Shown in pieces: positions 16,553 to 25,071 of a stretch of DNA of 50,988 nt. The notes below the pieces were generated by a model. It did no database searches, had not been told where the DNA came from, and saw nothing but the letters and a program-made list of their open reading frames with translations. The number at the start of each line of letters is the position of its first letter. Positions within the stretch are counted from its first letter, which is position 1. The DNA lies in assembly GCA_964388615.1 (NCBI GenBank), contig CAYMBG010000005.1, positions 1 through 50,988 on the forward strand, given 5' to 3'. The translations under genes and the position numbers were made by a program. Origin of the DNA: SLLW01 sp964388615 (GTDB lineage: Bacteria; Bacteroidota; Rhodothermia; Balneolales; Natronogracilivirgulaceae).

Positions 16553-18445
16553 CTATTTGTCACTCATCAGATCCAGAACCATCGGTGTCATCGCACCGAC
16601 CCTCAGCGATCCAACCATATCGATGTGGCTGTCACTGATGATTTCGTATCCGACCTGATACCCATCCAGTATCTCCTCAAACCGGTCCAAATCCAGTGTG
16701 ACTGCCTCGTCCGAAGCGTTCAACACTACCATCACGGCATCGTTATCATCGTGACGAAAATACACATAGGTGTTGTTTTCTGGTAGAAAATGGGTTAGTT
16801 CGCCCTCGTGGATGACCGGTTTATCTTTTCGCCACCAACTCAGAGTGCGCACCAGCTCATGAGCATCTGCTACAGGCTGATCACGCTCATCACCAAGCTC
16901 ATAGCGTCCCTCCTCTGTAAAGGCATCAACGGGATCATCCGGCCAACCTCCGGGAAAATCTTTTCGTTTCAAACCATCGGGACCGGCACCCGTCTTGAGA
17001 ATCTCCGTACCATAATAGATCTGCGGAATCCCACGAGTGGTATAGATCTTGGTCATTCCAAGACGGAATTTATCATAATCCTCTCCAATGGAAGAATAGA
17101 AACGGTCAAGGTCGTGATTGTCGACAAATATCACATTCAAAAACGGATCGGTGTACAGAAAATCTTGTCCCAGTGTCAGATAAATACGGTTCATGCCGGT
17201 ATCCCAACCGGGATCTTCGTTTAAACCGGCTGTGATGGCACTGTATAACGGAAAATCGGTAACACTGGGCAGATGCGAGTTATATCCACTCTCGGTCGGA
17301 AAATCATACTGCCACCATGCGGTTGTAGGGACATTCGGCATCCAGGCTTCCCCAACAATATTGAAGTCAGGATACTCCTCGAGAACCTCACGGGTCCATT
17401 TGGCCATGTAGTCTTTATAAGGATAGGGGTGGGTATCCATGCGTATGCCGTCGATACCGGCATATTCAATCCACCAGATGGTGTTCTGGATCAGATAGGT
17501 GGCCAGTAGTTCATTCCGCTGGTTTAAATCCGGCATCTCATCGACAAACCAGCCTTTAACGGTAGTTTCGTAGTCGGATTGAGAAGAATAGGGGTCCATA
17601 ATCGTATTGGTCCGGAAGGAAGTATTGCCGTACTCGTCCTGGTCATGAATCCAGTCGCTGGTCGGCAGATCATCCATCCACCAGTGATGCGTCCCGATAT
17701 GGTTGTGGATCATATCCATGATAACCTTCATACCCTGCTCATGTGCCTGGTCTACCAATTCCACAAATTTTTCGTTGGAACCAAAACGGCGATCCACCCG
17801 GTACTTATCAGTAGCAGCGTATCCATGGTAAAACCCGATCTGCTGGCTGTAGTCATAGGGCATATCGTTTTCAAGGATGGGGTTGAGCCAGATGGCCGTC
17901 ATGCCGAGGTCCTTGATATAGTCAAGATGGTCAATAATACCCTGAATATCCCCACCATGCCGGGCAAACGGTTCATCACGATCCACGCCCTCATACATTC
18001 CATCGATTTTACTGATGGACGGGTCGCCATTGGCAAACCGATCCGGCATAATCAGATAGATAACATCTGATGGATCAAAACCCTGATGCCGGTCTCTGTC
18101 GCTCCGCCGCTCTTTGAGTTCATAGAGCCAAACCGACTCCTCGCCATCACGTTCAAAACGTATTTCCACGGTTCCCGGCTCGGCTTCGGGACCAATATCC
18201 AGATTCAGGAAAAGATAGTTCGCATTCTCCACGGATGTGATGCGCTCCAGAGAAACGTGGGGGTAATCCACTGAGGGACGCGAACGGGCGATATCCTCCC
18301 CGTAAACCATTAACTGAACCTCCTGGTTTTTCATACCGGTCCACCAGAACGGCGGCTCTACACGATCGGGCTCACCGGCCTGAAGGGTGCCCGGTGACAA
18401 AACCAGCAGATAAAACAAAAAAGCGATAACCATTTTTCCAAACAT
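16553..18445 (-). CDS. Secreted GH13 alpha-amylase / cyclomaltodextrinase-type glycosidase
   Basis: The enzyme should hydrolyse starch, maltodextrins or cyclodextrins. With the ATG at 18445 it has 630 residues and a clear signal peptide (about 1-23). An immunoglobulin-like N domain (EPPFWWTGMKNQEVQLMVYG onward) is followed by the TIM barrel (DVIYLIMPDRFANGDPS). The GH13 catalytic triad is present: Asp337 (GIDGIRMD), Glu366 (NIVGEAW) and Asp445 (FVDNHD). A C-terminal beta domain follows. Layout and the N domain match the neopullulanase/cyclomaltodextrinase group, including SusA-like enzymes. A start 53 codons upstream is possible by frame but would place a LacI-type palindrome inside the gene and bury the signal peptide; GGAG precedes the chosen ATG. 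The enzyme probably acts in the periplasm or outside. Confidence 0.93.
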   Translation of the reverse strand: MFGKMVIAFLFYLLVLSPGTLQAGEPDRVEPPFWWTGMKNQEVQLMVYGEDIARSRPSVDYPHVSLERITSVENANYLFLNLDIGPEAEPGTVEIRFERDGEESVWLYELKERRSDRDRHQGFDPSDVIYLIMPDRFANGDPSISKIDGMYEGVDRDEPFARHGGDIQGIIDHLDYIKDLGMTAIWLNPILENDMPYDYSQQIGFYHGYAATDKYRVDRRFGSNEKFVELVDQAHEQGMKVIMDMIHNHIGTHHWWMDDLPTSDWIHDQDEYGNTSFRTNTIMDPYSSQSDYETTVKGWFVDEMPDLNQRNELLATYLIQNTIWWIEYAGIDGIRMDTHPYPYKDYMAKWTREVLEEYPDFNIVGEAWMPNVPTTAWWQYDFPTESGYNSHLPSVTDFPLYSAITAGLNEDPGWDTGMNRIYLTLGQDFLYTDPFLNVIFVDNHDLDRFYSSIGEDYDKFRLGMTKIYTTRGIPQIYYGTEILKTGAGPDGLKRKDFPGGWPDDPVDAFTEEGRYELGDERDQPVADAHELVRTLSWWRKDKPVIHEGELTHFLPENNTYVYFRHDDNDAVMVVLNASDEAVTLDLDRFEEILDGYQVGYEIISDSHIDMVGSLRVGAMTPMVLDLMSDK

Positions 18446-18503
18446 AGACGTATTGTTTCTCCAAAATTTTTTCTCAGGGGATTTTTTTCTCGGGGGATTT
18501 AAA

Positions 18504-18517
18504 TGTAAGCCCTTACA
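18504..18517 (-). promoter_or_regulatory. LacI-family operator-like palindrome upstream of the amylase
   Basis: TGTAAG-CC-CTTACA is a perfect inverted repeat with 6-bp arms. Read on the gene's strand (TGTAAGGGCTTACA) it differs from the cre-type consensus TGWAARCGYTWNCW at one position. It lies 59 bases before the amylase start codon, in the expected promoter region. It matches the palindrome at 212-225 at 11 of 14 positions. A maltose- or starch-responsive LacI-family regulator is inferred but not encoded in this window. Confidence 0.6.
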
Positions 18518-18655
18518 AAATAGAAGAAGATTTCCATAATTGAAAAAAAATCGTACCACAAGGTTAGCGTGTGGAAATGCGTTATACCATTTGGTTTTTA
18601 ACACATATCACTGACATTTCCTCTCATCGTCCTAATTCCTTGAAATATCATATTA

Positions 18656-19345
18656 ATGATGCATCGTATTTTTATTCTGCTGTTACTTGTTGCCATACCG
18701 CTTCAAGTAGTATCACAAACCAGTACCCGCAACGCTGTCCCTGAAGAAGACAAGTTTCGCATAGCGCGGATCGAATACCGCGGTGGCGGGGATTGGTACA
18801 ACGATCCCTCCGCCCTTACCAATCTTATTGATTTTGCCGTAGATCAAATCCCGATCTCCATTCAGCGCACTTATAATGACGTTTCTATTGGTAGCCGGGA
18901 CCTGCACAACTATCCGTTCGTCTTTATGACCGGTCACGGAAATATTGATGTCAATGCTACCGAGGCAGCTAATATGAGGGACTATCTGGACAACGGCGGA
19001 TTTCTATACATCGACGACGATTACGGGTTTGATCCTTATGTGAGACCGGTTATTGAAAAAATCTTTCCCGATGAGGAATTGATCGAGCTACCCGCATCGC
19101 ACCCGATCTATTCCATGGTTTTTGATTTTCCCGATGGCTTGCCCAAAATTCATGAACATGACGGAAAACCTCCCCAGGGCTTTGGTATCTTCCGCGATGG
19201 AAAGCTTGTCCTTTATTACACATATGAAAGTAACCTGGCGGATGGTTGGGCCCATGATGTTCATGAAATCCCCGAACACATCGTTCAAAACGCCCTTGAG
19301 ATGGGAGTTAATCTTCTGGTTTATGCCTTCACCCATGAAAATTGA
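18656..19345 (+). CDS. DUF4159 exported protein
   Basis: This 229-residue protein has a signal peptide (about residues 1-20, ending LQVVSQ). The rest is one DUF4159 domain: FRIARIEYRGGGDWYNDPSA, YPFVFMTGHGNID, LDNGGFLYIDDDYGFDPYVR and a C-terminal NALEMGVNLLVYAFTHE. The fold is related to class-I glutamine-amidotransferase-like domains, but a catalytic Cys is not visible at the usual place, so a binding role is likely. DUF4159 proteins often accompany MoxR-ATPase/DUF58/VWA membrane clusters; none of those is next to it here. rpiB follows on the same strand with a 98-base gap. Confidence 0.85.
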   Translation: MMHRIFILLLLVAIPLQVVSQTSTRNAVPEEDKFRIARIEYRGGGDWYNDPSALTNLIDFAVDQIPISIQRTYNDVSIGSRDLHNYPFVFMTGHGNIDVNATEAANMRDYLDNGGFLYIDDDYGFDPYVRPVIEKIFPDEELIELPASHPIYSMVFDFPDGLPKIHEHDGKPPQGFGIFRDGKLVLYYTYESNLADGWAHDVHEIPEHIVQNALEMGVNLLVYAFTHEN

Positions 19346-19443
19346 GCGATATTGGGACTTTAATGTCATCCTTTTTTTGTGCATCTTTAGAGGATGAAAA
19401 GAAACCGGTTGGAACGGATTTAATAACGCCTAAAACTGACAAC

Positions 19444-19884
19444 ATGATTATTCCGATCGCATCGGATCACGCAGGATTCGATTCCAAGGAGATCGTGAAA
19501 CGTATCCTCGATGATATGGATATGACCACCATCGATTATGGAACGGATTCAAGTGAATCCGTCGATTACCCCGATTTCGCAAATCTGGTTTCGCAATCCG
19601 TGAACAATGGTGAACACGCCATGGGTGTTTTGGTATGCAGCAGTGGACAAGGCATGTGCATCACTGCCAACAAATATCCGAAAATCAGAGCTGCTTTGGT
19701 TTGGAACGAGGAAATGGCTCAATTAACCCGCAGACACAACAACGCCAATATCCTCTGCCTTCCCGGCAAGTACCTCAATGAACAGGAACTTAAAGAGATC
19801 GTCACCACCTGGCTGAATACGGAATTTGACGGAGGAAGGCATCAAAGACGGATCGAAAAAATTGATAAATCAAGGCCCAAATAG
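19444..19884 (+). CDS. rpiB: Ribose-5-phosphate isomerase B
   Basis: RpiB interconverts ribose 5-phosphate and ribulose 5-phosphate in the pentose phosphate pathway. The ATG at 19444 begins MIIPIASDHAGFDSKE and gives 146 residues, the normal size. The active-site segment VLVCSSGQGMCITANKYP carries the catalytic Cys, and RAALVWNEEMAQLTRRHNNANILCLPG binds the phosphate. An earlier in-frame TTG at 19342 would add 34 residues with no family match and was rejected. The related galactose-6-phosphate isomerase LacAB is unlikely because only one subunit is present. Confidence 0.95.
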   Translation: MIIPIASDHAGFDSKEIVKRILDDMDMTTIDYGTDSSESVDYPDFANLVSQSVNNGEHAMGVLVCSSGQGMCITANKYPKIRAALVWNEEMAQLTRRHNNANILCLPGKYLNEQELKEIVTTWLNTEFDGGRHQRRIEKIDKSRPK

Positions 19885-20085
19885 GCGTTCCGGGCTGCTC
19901 ATTTTATGAAGTGCCGGACAGGCAGAGTACAAATCTGTTTTCACACAAAATACATTTGTAGTCTCGCTTGTTCTAATATTTATGACCTAAAATCACATCA
20001 TTCATTGCAGAAAACCTGATAGACAGGAATAAATTTTTCACATGAATGATTAAATGATCATTAGTAACAAAAACAAAATCTATTG

Positions 20086-21384
20086 ATGAGACATCTAAAA
20101 GACCAGGATCCTGAAGTTTACAGTGTTATACAAAAAGAGACCGAAAGGCAGAACATGGGCATAGAACTCATTGCCTCCGAAAACTTTACAAGTAAAGCAG
20201 TTATGGAGACCATGGGTTCCTCGCTCACTAACAAATACGCCGAAGGTCTTCCCGGAAAAAGGTATTATGGAGGTTGCCGCTATGTCGATATCGTCGAAGA
20301 CCTGGCACGTGACCGGGCAAAAATGCTTTATGGTGCTGATTGGGTTAACGTACAGCCCCATTCCGGCGCCACTGCCAACGCAGCGGTTTACCTTACCTTT
20401 CTGAATCCCGGTGATACCTTGCTGGGACTTGATCTTTCTCATGGCGGACACCTTACACATGGATCACCTGTCAACTTCTCCGGAATCACCTACAACGCCC
20501 AGTTTTACGGTGTTGAAAAAGAGACGGGAAGAATGGACATGGACAAAATTCGCGACAAAGCAAAGGAGATCAAACCGAAAATGATCTCTATCGGTTCTTC
20601 CGCCTACCCGCGCGACATTGACTACGAAGCATTCCGTCAAATTGCCGATGAAGTGGACGCTTTCCTGTGGATGGACATGGCGCATACCGCCGGCCTCATA
20701 GCAGCCAAATTACTGAACGATCCGCTCCCACATGCGCATGTCGTTTCAACCACTACCCATAAAACACTTAGGGGACCGCGTGGAGGAATGATCCTGATCG
20801 GTCGCGACAGTGAAAATACACTTGGAAAAGTGGCCCCAAAATCCGGTCGCACCAAAAACTGGAGTGAACTACTCGATTCAGCGGTGTTCCCCGGTACCCA
20901 GGGAGGCCCACTAATGCATGTTGTTGCCGGTAAAGCGGTCGCATTCGGAGAGGCACTGCAAAAAGATTTTGTCCGTTATCAGGAACAGGTGATTAGTAAC
21001 AGTAAAGCGATGGCTGCGAAATTTATGGAGATGGGTTACAACCTGGTTAGTGACGGGACAGATAACCATTTAATGCTGGTGGATCTTCGCAATAAAGGCG
21101 TGACCGGAAAAGAGGCCGAAGAAGCCCTTGGACGCGCGGAGCTGACCGTAAATAAAAACATGGTCCCCTACGATACCCAAAGTCCTTTTGTAACCTCCGG
21201 TATCCGTATCGGAACACCGGCTATGACCACACGCGGTTTGGGCAACCAGGAATTTGTGCGTATCGCAGAGCTGATGGATCAAATTATTTCCAACCCTGCA
21301 AACGAAACATTGATAGAGCAGACGAAACAAGAAGTTCACGAAATGTGTGATCAGTTTCCTCTCTACGATTTTGTCATTGCTTAA
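20086..21384 (+). CDS. glyA: Serine hydroxymethyltransferase
   Basis: GlyA converts serine and tetrahydrofolate to glycine and methylene-tetrahydrofolate, the main one-carbon source. The ATG at 20086 gives 432 residues. Family signatures: GIELIASENFTSKAVMETMG, NKYAEGLPGKRYYGGCRYVD, QPHSGATANAAVY, LSHGGHLTHGS, MDMAHTAGLIAA and STTTHKTLRGPRGG, where Lys226 is the PLP-binding residue. The first in-frame start is a TTG directly before this ATG; the ATG is preferred. The gene is followed 14 bases later by tatC. Confidence 0.97.
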   Translation: MRHLKDQDPEVYSVIQKETERQNMGIELIASENFTSKAVMETMGSSLTNKYAEGLPGKRYYGGCRYVDIVEDLARDRAKMLYGADWVNVQPHSGATANAAVYLTFLNPGDTLLGLDLSHGGHLTHGSPVNFSGITYNAQFYGVEKETGRMDMDKIRDKAKEIKPKMISIGSSAYPRDIDYEAFRQIADEVDAFLWMDMAHTAGLIAAKLLNDPLPHAHVVSTTTHKTLRGPRGGMILIGRDSENTLGKVAPKSGRTKNWSELLDSAVFPGTQGGPLMHVVAGKAVAFGEALQKDFVRYQEQVISNSKAMAAKFMEMGYNLVSDGTDNHLMLVDLRNKGVTGKEAEEALGRAELTVNKNMVPYDTQSPFVTSGIRIGTPAMTTRGLGNQEFVRIAELMDQIISNPANETLIEQTKQEVHEMCDQFPLYDFVIA

Positions 21385-21398
21385 TTTGAATACCCGAT

Positions 21399-22253
21399 AT
21401 GGCAACAACTGAAACCTCCGGACGCCAAATCATGGGAGACTCTCCTCCAACAGCCTCCTCACCCGGACTACCTGAGGAGATGTCTTTCCTTGACCATCTT
21501 GAGGAGCTCCGCTGGCGCATACTCAAAGGTCTGCTTGGTATCCTCGTAGGAGTTATTGTTGCCTTCTTTTTTTCCGATTTTATCATGGATAAAGTCCTGC
21601 TTGGACCTGCAAAAGGGGATTTCTTTGTCTATGATATCGTCGGAATTAATGCATCCGACCTCGACCTGCAGAACCGGCGCCTTCCCGGTCAGTTTTTTAC
21701 GTACTGGGGGACGCTGCTGGTCGTTGGTTTCATTATTGGTGTGCCCGTTTTCTTCTACCAGCTGTGGTCATTTATTGCCCCCGCACTGCAGCGGCATGAG
21801 CGGAAGGGAACCCGGTGGATCGTATTCTATATGACCGTCCTCTTCATCACCGGAGTGGCTTTCGGATACCTCATCCTCACACCTTTCGCAGTTCAATTTT
21901 TCAGCAATTTCCAGATATCGGAATCGGTGCGTAACGACATCGATATCAACGCCTATTTCTCTGCACTCACCATGTGGAGCCTCTCCTGTGGTATTATCTT
22001 TCAACTGCCGATGGTGAGTTATGTATTTTCAAAAATCGGACTACTCACTCCGGAACTGCTCAGAAAACATAGGAAATGGGCCATTATCGTCTGTTTCTTG
22101 TTGGCCGCTTTTCTGACGCCACCTGATCCTGTCTCTCAGGTTATCATCGCTGTGCCACTCCTGCTTCTCTATCAACTCGGCATTTACATCAGTAAAGTAG
22201 TGAACCGAAAGCGGGACCGCGAGATCTGGGGTGAAGAAGGCAAACCGGAATAA
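21399..22253 (+). CDS. tatC: Sec-independent protein translocase subunit TatC
   Basis: TatC is the substrate-receptor subunit of the twin-arginine export system for folded proteins in the inner membrane. The 284-residue protein has the conserved cytoplasmic start MSFLDHLEELRWRI (about residues 28-41), followed by six membrane helices. FFYQLWSFIAPALQRHERK and the Glu- and Phe-containing loops are typical of the twin-arginine binding face. The first 27 residues are a polar Ser/Pro-rich extension. Its stop overlaps the start of the DUF255 gene (TAATG), which suggests translational coupling. tatA/B genes are not in the window. Confidence 0.95.
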   Translation: MATTETSGRQIMGDSPPTASSPGLPEEMSFLDHLEELRWRILKGLLGILVGVIVAFFFSDFIMDKVLLGPAKGDFFVYDIVGINASDLDLQNRRLPGQFFTYWGTLLVVGFIIGVPVFFYQLWSFIAPALQRHERKGTRWIVFYMTVLFITGVAFGYLILTPFAVQFFSNFQISESVRNDIDINAYFSALTMWSLSCGIIFQLPMVSYVFSKIGLLTPELLRKHRKWAIIVCFLLAAFLTPPDPVSQVIIAVPLLLLYQLGIYISKVVNRKRDREIWGEEGKPE

Positions 22254-24421
22254 TGCCTAACCGACTCATACACGAATCGTCACCTTATCTGCAGCAACAC
22301 GCTCACAATCCGGTTGATTGGTATCCGTGGGGCGAAGAAGCACTGGAACGTGCGCGCCAGGAAAAACGCATGATATTTCTGAGTATCGGATATGCAAGTT
22401 GCCACTGGTGCCATGTCATGGAACACGAATCTTTCGAAGATCCTGACACCGCAGCCCTGCTCAACAAACATTTCGTCAACATCAAAGTAGATCGCGAAGA
22501 AAGGCCGGATGTAGATGCTGTTTACATGGAAGCCCTGCAGTTAATGACCGGACAGGGCGGATGGCCGCTGAACATCTGGTTGACACCCGAACAAACCCCT
22601 GTATTCGCGGGAACTTATTTTCCACCAAAGGACATTCACGGTCGACCCGCTTTCACAACGGTTATCCGCCGGCTTGCAGATGTCTACCGCAACAATCCTG
22701 ACAAAGTGGAAGAGCAGGCTGCGGAGATGCGTAAAGCTCTTAACCAGGACCTGTATGATCGGCTTCCGTCTGCTGCTGTTACAACCCGGCAATTAGACAA
22801 AGCATACGAGGCCTATTCGGAATCGTATGATGAAAATGACGGTGGTTTCTCAGAACCACCCAAATTTCCTATGGCCATGGGTATCGGATTTTTGCTGCGA
22901 TATGGGCATAAACCGGGTTCCAGACAAACAGAAATCCCCGGCGATCATCAAAACCCGTACACTTCACACGATGCCGGGTCATCACACCACCACGAATCAT
23001 CTCATGTTGACAATAGCCGCTACGGCGCTCATGAAATGGCCCTGAACAGTCTTGAAAAAATGATTCATGGTGGTATCTATGACCACGTGGGGGGTGGCTT
23101 TCACCGCTACAGCACAGATAAACAGTGGCTGGTTCCCCATTTTGAAAAAATGCTGTATGATAATGCCCTGTTGATACCGGCCATGGCTGAAGCAGCTCAA
23201 ATCAGCCAAAAGCCGGTTTTCAAAGATACCGCTTTGGAAACAATCGATTTCCTCAATCGTGAAATGCGACACCCTGATGGCGCCTATTATGCAGCTCTCG
23301 ATGCGGATACCGACGGTGTGGAAGGGAAATTCTATACGTTCACCTTCGAAGAAATCCAAAGCATCCTGGAACCGGATCTATTTTCCCTGTTTGCGGATCG
23401 CTACGGAGTCAAACAAGGCGGCAACTGGGAAGGAGCATCCATTCTTCATCAGAGTGCCACACTTCAGGATCTTGCGGAAAAACATCAATACGATGACAAA
23501 ACGATCCGGCTGAAACTGCATGAGGCCAAATCCCGGTTATTGGAGTACCGGGAGCAACGAACACGGCCCGGCCTGGATAACAAAATCATTACATCCTGGA
23601 ATGCCCTGATGCTTCACGCACTTTGTCAGGCCACCAAGTTGCTGGACCGTACCTCCGGGGAGGCCCTGCAACTTGGTGATTTCCTTGCAGAAAACACGCT
23701 GCATAATGATACGCTCTACCGTATCATTGATAACAGCGGAAATGCAAAACAACCGGGCTTTCTTGACGATTATGCGTTACTTGCCGACGGTTTTTCACAA
23801 CTTTTTGAAATTACGGGTGATCCTGCCTGGCTACAGCATGCTGTCCGCCTTGCTGATCTGATCATCAAAAACTTTTATGACGAAGAAAAAGCTGCCTTTC
23901 ACTATACATCAATGAATCAAGGTTCGCTTATCGCCGGTACACGTGATGTATTTGACAATGCACAGCCGGGTGGAACTTCCGCCGCAATCAAGGCGCTTTA
24001 CCGGATAGGACAGCTGGCGGGGCGGCCTGAATGGGTACAAACAGCCGTCAACGCGATGAAACCACTTTCCGAAACGGCCGCCTCTCATGCCCAGGCTTTT
24101 GGAAATCTTTTGCAAATCATGCACCATCACTGCTATCCGGGAAACGAAATTGTCATCGTCAGCAAATCCGGAACCACACCCTCGACAGATCCCGTTGCAA
24201 GAGACATGATCAAAACCTGGCAGCAACATTACGACCCCTCCTCTTACCTTGTAAGAATTTCCGAAGGACAATCATTTGCCGATACCGGCTTTGAAACACT
24301 CTATAACGACAAAATCGCTTTAAATGGTGCAACAACAGCTTATATATGCCGGGATTTCCAATGCCAGAAACCCGTTCAAACACCGGATACGTTCCGGGAT
24401 ATGATCCTGTCTGCTTTATGA
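22253..24421 (+). CDS. DUF255 / YyaL-type thioredoxin-domain protein
   Basis: This 722-residue protein begins with the thioredoxin-like DUF255 domain: NRLIHESSPYLQQHAHNPVD and SIGYASCHWCHVMEHESFED with Cys50 and Cys53 forming a CxxC pair. The rest is an (alpha/alpha)6 barrel like that of glycosidases and N-acylglucosamine epimerases (GGIYDHVGGGFHRYSTD, WLVPHFEKMLYDNA, WEGASILH). The family (SPATA20 in animals) has no settled activity. A Ser/His-rich insertion of about 40 residues (218-260) lies at a helix junction where relatives have a short loop. The start codon overlaps the stop of tatC. Confidence 0.93.
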   Translation: MPNRLIHESSPYLQQHAHNPVDWYPWGEEALERARQEKRMIFLSIGYASCHWCHVMEHESFEDPDTAALLNKHFVNIKVDREERPDVDAVYMEALQLMTGQGGWPLNIWLTPEQTPVFAGTYFPPKDIHGRPAFTTVIRRLADVYRNNPDKVEEQAAEMRKALNQDLYDRLPSAAVTTRQLDKAYEAYSESYDENDGGFSEPPKFPMAMGIGFLLRYGHKPGSRQTEIPGDHQNPYTSHDAGSSHHHESSHVDNSRYGAHEMALNSLEKMIHGGIYDHVGGGFHRYSTDKQWLVPHFEKMLYDNALLIPAMAEAAQISQKPVFKDTALETIDFLNREMRHPDGAYYAALDADTDGVEGKFYTFTFEEIQSILEPDLFSLFADRYGVKQGGNWEGASILHQSATLQDLAEKHQYDDKTIRLKLHEAKSRLLEYREQRTRPGLDNKIITSWNALMLHALCQATKLLDRTSGEALQLGDFLAENTLHNDTLYRIIDNSGNAKQPGFLDDYALLADGFSQLFEITGDPAWLQHAVRLADLIIKNFYDEEKAAFHYTSMNQGSLIAGTRDVFDNAQPGGTSAAIKALYRIGQLAGRPEWVQTAVNAMKPLSETAASHAQAFGNLLQIMHHHCYPGNEIVIVSKSGTTPSTDPVARDMIKTWQQHYDPSSYLVRISEGQSFADTGFETLYNDKIALNGATTAYICRDFQCQKPVQTPDTFRDMILSAL

Positions 24422-24513
24422 TTTTCGCACAACTTGACAGGCGCTTTTCTCGTTTATTCTGCATAAACTTGATGAAATCCGATTCTGATCTATCAGCTAC
24501 AAAAAAAACTTTT

Positions 24514-25038
24514 ATGACCACTCAAACATTACAGAAATCAAAATTTTTTATTCCGTTCATTCTATTACTCCTGGTTGTTCTCGCGTCTTGCGATGACGAC
24601 GGTATTACATCGGTTACATTTGAGGACATCGGCCCGTTTGATACCTCCAATGCCGAGCGAATTGAAACGGACGAGGGACTTGTCATTTACGAACACAAGC
24701 AAGGTGACGGACATCAGATTGTTGAGGAGGTACACACTGTTCGTATCCGGTATACCGGACGAACTACCGACGGCGATATTTTTGACAGCACCTATCGCAA
24801 CGACCTCGATAGTCCCAGGGACATGACCGTACAGAGAAGCGGAATGGTAAGGGGCTTTTTTCAGGGTATTGTCGGGATCGTGGATGAAGACGGGCAACGG
24901 CATCATTACGCCCGGGAGGGAAGTCAGCGCACACTGATTATTCCACCGGAATTGGCTTACGGCGGATCATCCCACTCTTTAAATCAAGATACCCTGATTT
25001 TCGACATCGAGATACTGGCGATAACCAATCGTGATTGA
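24514..25038 (+). CDS. FKBP-type peptidyl-prolyl isomerase lipoprotein
   Basis: The chosen ATG at 24514 gives 174 residues with a lipoprotein signal ending LVVLASC (Cys26), so the protein should be lipid-anchored on the periplasmic side. A single FKBP domain occupies about residues 55-170: VRIRYTGRTTDGDIFDSTY and LIIPPELAYGG, which holds aromatic and hydrophobic residues of the proline pocket. It should help fold exported proteins. A far upstream in-frame start would read through the end of the DUF255 gene and lacks a signal sequence in the right place; it was rejected. It ends 33 bases from the convergent alanine racemase gene. Confidence 0.93.
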   Translation: MTTQTLQKSKFFIPFILLLLVVLASCDDDGITSVTFEDIGPFDTSNAERIETDEGLVIYEHKQGDGHQIVEEVHTVRIRYTGRTTDGDIFDSTYRNDLDSPRDMTVQRSGMVRGFFQGIVGIVDEDGQRHHYAREGSQRTLIIPPELAYGGSSHSLNQDTLIFDIEILAITNRD

Positions 25039-25071
25039 CCGTTTCCCGGTTGGTTATACTGAGTGATCCGT

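Noticed and set aside
18446..18604. Longer amylase start at 18604
   Set aside because: It would put 53 non-family residues ahead of a clear signal peptide and place a LacI-type palindrome inside the coding region; the ATG at 18445 is better.
19342..19443. Longer rpiB start at TTG 19342
   Set aside because: The added 34 residues have no counterpart in RpiB, and the ATG at 19444 begins exactly at the conserved N terminus.
20053..20062. AATGATCATT palindrome upstream of glyA
   Set aside because: A 10-base AT-rich palindrome occurs readily by chance, and no second copy or known regulator pattern was seen.
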